A DNA stretch of 64,000 nt from contig OZ248397.1 of the NCBI GenBank assembly GCA_965234475.1, forward strand, positions 744,001 through 808,000, written 5' to 3'. The number at the start of each line of letters is the position of its first letter. The stretch's first letter is position 1. Made by a program: the position numbers and the translations under genes. Positions 9,143-15,223 of this stretch are shown here, in pieces. Below the pieces are notes generated by a model. The model was not told the DNA's origin and ran no database searches. It was given only the letters and a program-made list of their open reading frames with translations. The DNA comes from Methylopumilus sp947499625 (lineage in GTDB: Bacteria; Pseudomonadota; Gammaproteobacteria; Burkholderiales; Methylophilaceae).

Positions 9143-9817
9143 ATGAAAAAAATACTTATTGCAGCAGTTTTTGCAGCAATCTCATCAGGAGCTTTAGCTG
9201 CTGATTTAAAGCCTTACATCGAAGCTCAATTAGGATATACAAAAGCTAAAGATGTAGATACAGAAAGCTTTACTGGAAGTGTTGGAGGCGGAACTGCAAC
9301 CTTATCTGCCAAGGGAGAATTTGATAATTCATTTGCAGGCGGTATTGAATTGGGAGTAGGTAATATAGGCGCAAGTAATTTTAGATTGGGTGCGTCATAT
9401 ACTCGAATGAATTTTGATATAGAAAAAGTAACTGGAACATTAACAACCGTTGGGGTGTCAGGTGTTGCTGATGGTACTTATACAGCTGATATTACCCAGA
9501 CTGTCAAAGATGCTGGAATTAGCTTAGACAATCGAGTTAATTTATATATGGCGAATGCTTACTATGATTTTAAAAACGCCTCATCATTTACGCCTTTTAT
9601 TGGCTTCGGAATGGGTATGGCAGATGTTCAAAATGCAAAAGATAACGAATTTGCTTATCAAGGCTCTATTGGTGGGAAATTCGAAATTGATAAAAACATG
9701 TATTTAGGATTAAAAGGCGCATACACAAAAGTTAATGGCATAACAGATGAGCTTGATATTAAATATAAAGATATGGACGCATATTCTGGTCATGTTCTTT
9801 TAGGCGTTAACTTCTAA
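9143..9817 (+). CDS. Outer-membrane beta-barrel protein
   Basis: A 224-residue precursor. The Lys-Lys start, hydrophobic stretch and Ala-rich end (GALAAD) form a clear signal peptide with cleavage near residue 19-20. The mature part alternates polar and hydrophobic residues in strands, is Gly- and Tyr-rich, and ends in LLGVNF with the C-terminal Phe that the BAM machinery recognises. Its size and pattern fit an 8-stranded OmpA/Opacity-like barrel (Omp_b-brl). It lies inside the integrative element, is followed by its own strong terminator and is therefore probably monocistronic. Porin, adhesin and phage-receptor roles are all possible. Confidence 0.85.
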   Translation: MKKILIAAVFAAISSGALAADLKPYIEAQLGYTKAKDVDTESFTGSVGGGTATLSAKGEFDNSFAGGIELGVGNIGASNFRLGASYTRMNFDIEKVTGTLTTVGVSGVADGTYTADITQTVKDAGISLDNRVNLYMANAYYDFKNASSFTPFIGFGMGMADVQNAKDNEFAYQGSIGGKFEIDKNMYLGLKGAYTKVNGITDELDIKYKDMDAYSGHVLLGVNF

Positions 9818-9841
9818 TAATAATTTTTTTTGAAATTAAAG

Positions 9842-9865
9842 AACCAGCTTCGGCTGGTTTTTTTT
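9842..9865 (+). terminator. Rho-independent terminator of the OMP gene
   Basis: A perfect 7-bp stem AACCAGC / GCTGGTT closes a TTCG tetraloop and is followed by a run of eight Ts. It lies 24 bp after the OMP stop codon. Confidence 0.95.
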
Positions 9866-9980
9866 ATTTGCTTTATTAAAGTTGAATTAATCGTAGTTAT
9901 AAAAGGGGTATTTACCCCCTCCACCCCTTCGTCTTATATAAGGGATGTGACACTAAAATTTTTGGTATTATTCTGGTGAT

Positions 9981-10259
9981 ATGAAAAAAATACTATCTAT
10001 ATACCCAACACTTGCCCTTGTTATTTTCCTATCTTCTTTAGCTTACGTGCCAGCAAAAAATTGCACAATTTATGATAGAAGTGATTCAGAGTGCCACGAT
10101 ATTGGTTGGGTATTTTTTACTGATTTAGGCACATATCAAAAAGATGAGTATTCTGACATTGACACAATAAAAACAGATGTTTATGTAATTCAAAATATAC
10201 TAATATTTGTAGCTCTATTTGGAATTTATAGAATTTTAATTACTAAGATAAAAAAATAG
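9981..10259 (+). CDS. Small predicted membrane protein
   Basis: A 92-residue protein with a hydrophobic N-terminal segment (residues ~4-24), a polar middle with two cysteines (C28 and C38) and a second membrane segment (residues ~70-87) followed by a Lys-rich tail. The layout suggests two membrane helices and a periplasmic loop with a possible disulfide. The family is not recognised. It stands alone between the OMP terminator and the convergent secreted-protein operon. No strong ribosome site is visible. Confidence 0.6.
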   Translation: MKKILSIYPTLALVIFLSSLAYVPAKNCTIYDRSDSECHDIGWVFFTDLGTYQKDEYSDIDTIKTDVYVIQNILIFVALFGIYRILITKIKK

Positions 10260-10306
10260 ATTGGTGTGATTCAAATTTTTTATAGATAAACGTAGCTTTA
10301 CATAAT

Positions 10307-10780
10307 TTAAAAACTTTTCTTTTTCATATCAACTTTCTCGCAATTACCCTCTCCAATATGATTGAATGTATCCCCTTCTATGGTGTAAGTGTTCCTTGTA
10401 TAGATTTGACCTGTTAGCCTATTAATTTTTATTTCATATTCACGAGGCGTCTTCTCATCAAAATCCATACGGTCATTAATGATATGAAAAACAGTTTCAG
10501 AGCTTAAATTTTTAATTAATTTTGTGTTGAATTTTTTGACTGTAGAAACTTCTGGCAGCTGAAAAGAATCTGATTGAGGTGTTATTGAAATATCTTTTGA
10601 GACTGGATTTTTAGCAATAAGAAAAAACTCAGAGATATCTAATCTAGTGATTTTATTGTCTGAAGAGCCATATATCCTTTTTTTAATCTTGCAAGATAGT
10701 AATATTTCTTCAGAAAGACTTTCTGCATAGCTATCTCCACATATGATGATAGCAGCCAATAGAATTAATATTTTTTGCAT
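10307..10780 (-). CDS. Predicted secreted protein, third gene of the cargo operon
   Basis: A 157-residue precursor with a signal peptide of about 19 residues ending SYA. The remainder is soluble, with two cysteines (CKIKK near residue 30 and GNCEKV near the end) that could form a disulfide. No family is recognised. Its ATG shares one base with the stop of the upstream gene (TAATG), so it is translationally coupled to it. Confidence 0.7.
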   Translation of the reverse strand: MQKILILLAAIIICGDSYAESLSEEILLSCKIKKRIYGSSDNKITRLDISEFFLIAKNPVSKDISITPQSDSFQLPEVSTVKKFNTKLIKNLSSETVFHIINDRMDFDEKTPREYEIKINRLTGQIYTRNTYTIEGDTFNHIGEGNCEKVDMKKKSF

Positions 10781-11526
10781 TAATTACAATTCATTAAATT
10801 CATTCTAGTGTTGTAGACACAGTTTGAGTGCCCTCTAGGAGTGGTGATTGTGAAGTTCTGAAAAGTTGGTTGGCGAGGATACATAGGCAAGCCATATAGG
10901 GCTGGGGCAGCTTCATCGCGAGTTCTTCCTCCAGCTAACCCAAGTCCATACATTAGTAAATTAACGCCTGCTTGGAATTCTCTTCTATCGTGTTCTGCTT
11001 TAATAGCAGCTTCATACTGCCTTTTCTGTTCTTCGTATTGCATCTTTTGCTGTTGAAACTGTGCCATATCAGCTTCTGCTTGACGTTGAGCAACATCTAA
11101 ATCTAAGCGACAGTTTTTATAGCCATCTTCTCCAACCTTAAAACCATATTTCTGACAAATATTATCGTTATTACTTCCGTCTCCAACTTCAACTGGCTCT
11201 GGTGGGATATACGGCTTAGGTGCTGTTTTTTTATTGCGTAAGTATGCGTCTGGGTCAAAACTTTCACCTGAGCCTTTTTTGGCAGCTCTTTGTTTTTCTA
11301 GTATAGGTAATGGCAAGTCGTCTTCAGGAACAACTTTATTGGCTCTTTGCGACTTTGCTTTGTTAGCTTTTTTTAATTCGCGACTTCTAAGTTCTAAAAC
11401 ACAATCACCGTAATCTTGTGTTTTTGGTTTAAAGCCTATTTCTGTGCAAGTTTTTTCAAATGAAGATAAATCCTCAGCAAATAGCTGTGTAGAAAATAAG
11501 AAAACAGTTAATAGTAAATATTTCAT
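10780..11526 (-). CDS. Predicted secreted protein with two C-x3-GF-x9-C motifs
   Basis: A 248-residue precursor with a signal peptide ending LFA near residue 17. The motif C-x3-G-F-x9-C-x-L-x-L occurs at residues 27-45 (C27, C42) and again at 124-142 (C124, C139). A Pro/Lys-rich linker separates them and a Gln/Glu-rich coiled-coil-like stretch (residues ~145-185) follows. The C-terminus has two more cysteines (C236, C247). Similar unnamed cysteine motifs occur in many proteobacterial lipoproteins and secreted proteins. The gene starts 4 bp inside the upstream gene (ATGA overlap). Its function is unknown; the pairs of cysteines suggest a disulfide-stabilised periplasmic domain. Confidence 0.75.
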   Translation of the reverse strand: MKYLLLTVFLFSTQLFAEDLSSFEKTCTEIGFKPKTQDYGDCVLELRSRELKKANKAKSQRANKVVPEDDLPLPILEKQRAAKKGSGESFDPDAYLRNKKTAPKPYIPPEPVEVGDGSNNDNICQKYGFKVGEDGYKNCRLDLDVAQRQAEADMAQFQQQKMQYEEQKRQYEAAIKAEHDRREFQAGVNLLMYGLGLAGGRTRDEAAPALYGLPMYPRQPTFQNFTITTPRGHSNCVYNTRMNLMNCN

Positions 11527-12545
11527 TTAATTAATTCTAAAACACACTTGCCATTTTTAGGGGTATTAATTTCAAAACCAAGTGCCTCACATTTCTTTTT
11601 AGCACTTTTGATTAAGTCATTCTTATCTTTTTCTTGCTCTAATGCTGCTTTGTCATTTAATGTTTTTTCTAGGTCATTTTTTTTGATTTCTGTTTCTATG
11701 GTTTGTTTTTTATAAGCTTTAGAATTTTTTTCATTTCTTTGTATTATTTTATCAACTGCTTTTTCTCTTTCAGTTAAATCTTCAGAATTCATCTCGCTAA
11801 TATCAGTTGAAGCTTTTGTAATGTCACTAGACTTTTCACTTGCCCTTGCTTTCAATCCAGAAATTTTATTAGCAAACGAATACATGGTCTCTTTTTCTTC
11901 CTCATAATTGCTCGTTTTAGTTGTTGCATTAAGAATTACATACTCACTTTCGCCTTCAATCATTGTCAGTTGATAGGTTACGCTAGGGGCAAAAAATGTT
12001 TTACCAGTCCCAATGACTTCGTATCTCCAAGCTTTCATTCCGTTCATAGTGAACTCTTCTTTGTTTTTAACAATAGGGGCTTCTTTAAAGAAAGTTGCTT
12101 GACCACTTATAGTTGCCTGCATAATAGTCTCTGGCGAAACTATTACTTCACGCTGCCTATAGTAAGCATACAATTCTCTATACCCCCCTTTTTCAGATAA
12201 CGAAGCCAAAACTATCCCATTCATTTTACTTAAGTCATTTATTGCTATTACTTTATAGTCATCAGGGACTTCCATCTGAAATTTAGGTGACACGCCTACA
12301 ACCATTTCAACATTTGCTAAGATAGGCATGGTTTGAACTGGGCATCTTGATGAAGTGCCAGACAAAGACTTAACTATTGAATAACTAGATGAGCCAATTG
12401 GTGATGCAATTTTATCGCCAACTTTAAATGTTGTTGCAATACATGATTCTGTATTTGGGTTATTCAAAACTAAGCTTGGATTTAATTGCCATGCATTAGC
12501 TTCAGCACATAAAAATAGCAGAAGAAGTTTCCTCATATTCGCCAT
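11523..12545 (-). CDS. Predicted secreted protein with C-terminal C-x3-GF-x9-C motif
   Basis: A 340-residue precursor, first gene of the cargo operon. The signal peptide is best read from the second Met (12536), giving MRKLLLLFLCAEANA. Residues ~20-225 form a globular domain of unknown family, ~235-305 are Lys/Glu-rich and probably coiled coil, and the C-terminal 25 residues carry one C-x3-GF-x9-C-x-L-x-L motif (C319, C334), as in the neighbouring protein. The three genes overlap by 4 bp and 1 bp, so they are a translationally coupled unit whose products probably act together at the envelope. Confidence 0.75.
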   Translation of the reverse strand: MANMRKLLLLFLCAEANAWQLNPSLVLNNPNTESCIATTFKVGDKIASPIGSSSYSIVKSLSGTSSRCPVQTMPILANVEMVVGVSPKFQMEVPDDYKVIAINDLSKMNGIVLASLSEKGGYRELYAYYRQREVIVSPETIMQATISGQATFFKEAPIVKNKEEFTMNGMKAWRYEVIGTGKTFFAPSVTYQLTMIEGESEYVILNATTKTSNYEEEKETMYSFANKISGLKARASEKSSDITKASTDISEMNSEDLTEREKAVDKIIQRNEKNSKAYKKQTIETEIKKNDLEKTLNDKAALEQEKDKNDLIKSAKKKCEALGFEINTPKNGKCVLELIK

Positions 12546-12630
12546 AGCCTTAAGTTTTCAAAATACATATTTTAATCATTACACTTTTTATGGTAATAAA
12601 CTTATAGAGGTTGAAGAATCATTGATAAAT

Positions 12631-12644
12631 TTGATACATATCAA
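12631..12644. promoter_or_regulatory. Inverted repeat TTGATA-CA-TATCAA
   Basis: A perfect 6-bp inverted repeat with a 2-bp centre, preceded by a further TTGATA at 12623-12628. It lies about 55 bp from the integrase arm repeats. It could bind a dimeric regulator or an excision protein; no binding protein is identified. Confidence 0.35.
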
Positions 12645-12698
12645 TAATAGGTATCCAACTTGATTAAGTAGAAGAAATATCAAAGTTTTTAGTCTAAA

Positions 12699-12722
12699 GT
12701 GGACAAAATTGTGGACAAAATT
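12699..12722. promoter_or_regulatory. Tandem 12-bp repeats, probable integrase arm-type sites (right)
   Basis: Two perfect, adjacent copies of GTGGACAAAATT, the same unit and orientation as 5216-5239. In the circular element they would lie on the other side of the core from the left pair, as the P and P' arms of a phage attachment site do. Confidence 0.65.
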
Positions 12723-12808
12723 GCAAAAAATACACTTTAAAAATGCAGTGTATTAGTGTGTAACATATTGATTTTAATGATTTTATATTAGAAAAAACTT
12801 ATATTAAT

Positions 12809-12823
12809 ATGGCGGAAGGGGCG
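12809..12823. repeat. Right attachment-site core copy (3' end of tRNA-Ser)
   Basis: ATGGCGGAAGGGGCG overlaps the 3' end of the intact tRNA-Ser gene and repeats 5059-5073. The element supplies or retains this end, so the tRNA stays functional. Confidence 0.85.
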
Positions 12824-12900
12824 GGATTCGAACCCGCGTTAGGTTATTCACCTAAACACGCTTTCCAGGCGTGCGACTTAAACCGCTCATCCACCCTTCC
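12810..12900 (-). tRNA. serX: tRNA-Ser (anticodon GGA)
   Basis: A 91-nt tRNA on the minus strand with acceptor stem GGAAGGG / CCCTTCC, discriminator G and an encoded CCA end. The anticodon stem CACGC / GCGTG closes the loop CTGGAAA, giving anticodon GGA, which reads UCC and UCU. A long variable arm (TTTAGGTGAATAACCTAA) marks it as a class II serine tRNA, and the T loop GTTCGAATC is canonical. Its 3' end is the integration target of the element. Confidence 0.97.
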
Positions 12901-12913
12901 GAAAAGAGTCGGC

Positions 12914-12942
12914 ATTATAACTTATGCCTGACTTTGCTTTAA
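12914..12942 (-). promoter_or_regulatory. Promoter of tRNA-Ser
   Basis: On the minus strand a perfect -10 box TATAAT (12914-12919) is separated by 17 bp from a weak -35 box TTAAAG (12937-12942). The start point would lie about 7 bases before the mature tRNA 5' end. Confidence 0.7.
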
Positions 12943-13105
12943 GAATCATCTTTTCTCTCTTGATTAAAGTGCTTACTCGTATTAAGGTTGTTCTATTGAA
13001 TTTATTTACCGTACGTCTACTGCAGTACATCCGTTTTAATAATTTCATAACTTATTGATTTGTATAGTATTTACTATTAATTAACTATTAACTTAGGGGC
13101 GATTT

Positions 13106-14626
13106 ATGGGCTTAGAAACATTAAATAATCTTGGAGTAAAACATCCATTTAAGGCCAAATATGACAATTATATTGGCGGTAAATTTGTACCTCCAGTAGA
13201 CGGCAAATACTTTGAAAATATTTCACCAGTGACTGGCAAAGTATTTTGTGAAGTTGCACGATCAAATGAAAAAGATATTAATTTGGCCTTAGATGCAGCG
13301 CACGCAGCTAAAGATGGCTGGGCAAAAAAGAGTCCTACTGACCGCGCAAATATATTGATGCAAGTTGCAGACATCATGGAAAAAAATCTTTCAACCATTG
13401 CGATTGCTGAAACGATTGATAATGGCAAACCTCTTCGTGAAACAACATATGCTGACATTCCATTAGCGATTGATCACTTTAGATATTTCGCAAGTTGTGT
13501 AAGAGCTCAAGAAGGCAGTATCGGTGAGATTGATCACGAGACAATGGCTTATCATTTTCATGAGCCTTTAGGTGTTGTCGGACAAATTATTCCTTGGAAC
13601 TTCCCTATTCTTATGGCGGCTTGGAAATTAGCGCCTGCGATTGCTGCAGGTAATTGTGTAGTGATTAAACCAGCAGAACAAACACCTGTATCACTTCTAG
13701 TTGTGCTTGAATTAGTAGGACATCTCATTCCTCCTGGTGTATTAAATATTGTGAATGGCTTCGGTTTAGAAGCTGGCAAACCACTTGCAAGTTCACCACG
13801 TATTGCAAAAATTGCATTCACAGGTGAAACATCAACAGGTCGTTTAATTATGCAATATGCATCACAAAATCTTATTCCAGTAACTTTAGAACTTGGTGGT
13901 AAATCACCTAACATCTTCTTTGAAGATGTGATGGATAAAGACGACAACTTCTTTGATAAAGCACTTGAGGGCTTTACAATGTTTGCGCTTAATCAAGGTG
14001 AAGTGTGTACATGCCCTTCACGCGCTTTAATACAAGAATCTATTTACGATAAATTTATGGAACGCGCACTCAAACGTGTTGCAGCTATCAAACAAGATAA
14101 TCCTCTTGATATGGCAACCATGATTGGCGCTCAAGCATCGAGTGAACAAGTTGAAAAAATTATGTCTTATATGAAGATTGGTCAAGAAGAAGGTGCTCAA
14201 ATCCTCATCGGCGGTAACCGTAAAAAATTAAGTGGTGAACTTGCAGAAGGGTATTACATTGAACCTACTGTATTCAAAGGTCATAACAAAATGCGTATTT
14301 TCCAAGAAGAAATTTTTGGACCAGTCGTTTCTGTAACAACATTTAAAGATGAAGATGAAGCGCTTGAAATTGCAAATGATACGCTTTACGGTTTAGGCTC
14401 AGGCGTATGGTCACGTAACGGTAATCGTGCATTTAGAATGGGCAAAGGCATTCAAGCAGGTCGTGTGTGGACTAATTGCTACCATGCTTATCCTGCACAT
14501 GCAGCATTTGGTGGATACAAACAATCAGGTATCGGTCGCGAAACACACAAGATGATGCTCGATCACTACCAACAAACTAAGAATCTTTTAGTGAGCTACA
14601 GTGAAAATAAACTTGGCTTCTTTTAA
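13106..14626 (+). CDS. exaC: NAD-dependent aldehyde dehydrogenase (acetaldehyde type, ExaC/AldB-like)
   Basis: Oxidises an aliphatic aldehyde to the acid with NAD+. The 506-residue length and full motif set fit the ExaC/AcoD group: GQIIPWNFPILM, KPAEQTPVS, the Glu in LELGGKSPN and the catalytic Cys in NQGEVCTCPSR, which is the double-Cys form typical of this group. The start has an upstream AGGGGCGA. A palindrome TACTGCAGTA lies at 13018-13027 in the leader and may be a control site. The DUF779 gene follows directly, a pairing seen in many bacteria. In a C1-using organism the substrate could be acetaldehyde or another short aldehyde. Confidence 0.92.
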   Translation: MGLETLNNLGVKHPFKAKYDNYIGGKFVPPVDGKYFENISPVTGKVFCEVARSNEKDINLALDAAHAAKDGWAKKSPTDRANILMQVADIMEKNLSTIAIAETIDNGKPLRETTYADIPLAIDHFRYFASCVRAQEGSIGEIDHETMAYHFHEPLGVVGQIIPWNFPILMAAWKLAPAIAAGNCVVIKPAEQTPVSLLVVLELVGHLIPPGVLNIVNGFGLEAGKPLASSPRIAKIAFTGETSTGRLIMQYASQNLIPVTLELGGKSPNIFFEDVMDKDDNFFDKALEGFTMFALNQGEVCTCPSRALIQESIYDKFMERALKRVAAIKQDNPLDMATMIGAQASSEQVEKIMSYMKIGQEEGAQILIGGNRKKLSGELAEGYYIEPTVFKGHNKMRIFQEEIFGPVVSVTTFKDEDEALEIANDTLYGLGSGVWSRNGNRAFRMGKGIQAGRVWTNCYHAYPAHAAFGGYKQSGIGRETHKMMLDHYQQTKNLLVSYSENKLGFF

Positions 14627-14645
14627 GACTCAATTTAACTAAATT

Positions 14646-14679
14646 AAAGGCAAGGCTTAAAGTCTTGCCTTTCTTTTTT
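14646..14679 (+). terminator. Hairpin between aldehyde dehydrogenase and DUF779 genes (terminator or attenuator)
   Basis: A perfect 9-bp stem AAAGGCAAG / CTTGCCTTT with a 9-base loop is followed by CTTTTTTA. It has the form of a Rho-independent terminator and ends right at the start of the downstream ORF, so it may lower, rather than stop, expression of the DUF779 gene. Confidence 0.75.
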
Positions 14680-15066
14680 ATGGAAAAAACTTTTACACGT
14701 ATAGATACAACCGAAGCTGCAGACACGCTGATCGATTCATTAAAAGAAAAATATGGTGAAATCATATTTCATCAATCAGGTGGCTGTTGTGATGGAAGTG
14801 CACCTATGTGCTATCCCAAAGGTGAATTTTATTTAGGCGGCTCTGATGTTGAGGTAGGTATTACACATGGCATACATTTCTATATGGGTGCCAGTCAATT
14901 TTCCTATTGGGAACACACACATCTAACGCTCGATGCCATCCCAGGCAATGGTGGGCAGTTTTCACTAGAAAATGGAACAGGTATGCGCTTTATTATTCGG
15001 TCGCGTTTATATAGCGATGAAGAATGGACCTATTTAAGCCAACATCCTGTTAAACATTGCGAGTAA
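14680..15066 (+). CDS. DUF779 protein associated with aldehyde dehydrogenase
   Basis: A 128-residue protein with the family features: a Cys-Cys pair in SGGCCDGSAPMC, GEFYLGGSDVEVG and a central FYMGASQFSYWEHTHLTLD. Proteins of this family are nearly always next to acetaldehyde dehydrogenases, but their biochemical role is not established; the conserved Cys and His residues suggest metal binding. An upstream TTG at 14665 would start inside the hairpin stem, so the ATG at 14680 is chosen. No ribosome-binding site is visible, as the hairpin and its T tract occupy that place. Confidence 0.85.
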   Translation: MEKTFTRIDTTEAADTLIDSLKEKYGEIIFHQSGGCCDGSAPMCYPKGEFYLGGSDVEVGITHGIHFYMGASQFSYWEHTHLTLDAIPGNGGQFSLENGTGMRFIIRSRLYSDEEWTYLSQHPVKHCE

Positions 15067-15096
15067 AAGGCGTTCCCTTAGGTTAAAATAATCATT

Positions 15097-15191
15097 GGCG
15101 GGCCTCCCCGCATTGTAATTTAGCCAACCTGGTCAGATGCGGAAGCAAGCAGCCACAACTAAAGAAACAAGTGCCGGGGGTCTGGCTCGCC
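15097..15191 (+). ncRNA. ffs: Signal recognition particle RNA, bacterial small (4.5S) type
   Basis: The 5' GGCGGGCC pairs with the 3' GGCTCGCC, followed by CCCCG / CGGGG, forming the long hairpin of 4.5S RNA. The Ffh-binding core GGTCAGATGCGGAAGCAAGC with the GGAA tetraloop is clear at 15130-15153. Its place directly before dnaX is common in betaproteobacteria. A TAAAAT box about 9 bp upstream may be its -10 element. Confidence 0.93.
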
Positions 15192-15223
15192 TCTTATAAA
15201 ATTGGATTGGTTAAAAATTATTC

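Larger units (their letters stand above)
12546..12809. other. Right end of the integrative element, non-coding
   Basis: This 264-bp stretch upstream of the secreted-protein operon contains a 14-bp inverted repeat (12631-12644), the right tandem arm-type repeats (12699-12722) and ends at the att core. I see no gene in it. The operon promoter should lie near 12550-12600, but no clear pair of boxes stands out. Confidence 0.6.
5059..12823. mobile_element. Integrative element inserted in the 3' end of tRNA-Ser(GGA)
   Basis: The element is bounded by identical 15-bp copies of ATGGCGGAAGGGGCG at 5059-5073 and 12809-12823. The right copy is the 3' end of an intact tRNA-Ser gene; the left copy is an orphan tRNA tail. 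Between them lie a P4-type integrase, an AlpA-like regulator, a RepA-like ATPase and a cargo of envelope proteins. Tandem 12-bp GTGGACAAAA repeats lie inside both ends. The integrase is at the end away from the intact tRNA, which is less usual. No conjugation or capsid genes are seen, so the element must rely on a helper or on passive transfer if it moves. The boundaries are seen directly; mobility is inferred. Confidence 0.87.

Noticed and set aside
13018..13027. TACTGCAGTA palindrome as a named operator
   Set aside because: It is a perfect 10-bp palindrome upstream of the aldehyde dehydrogenase but matches no regulator site that I can name; kept only as a remark in the gene entry.
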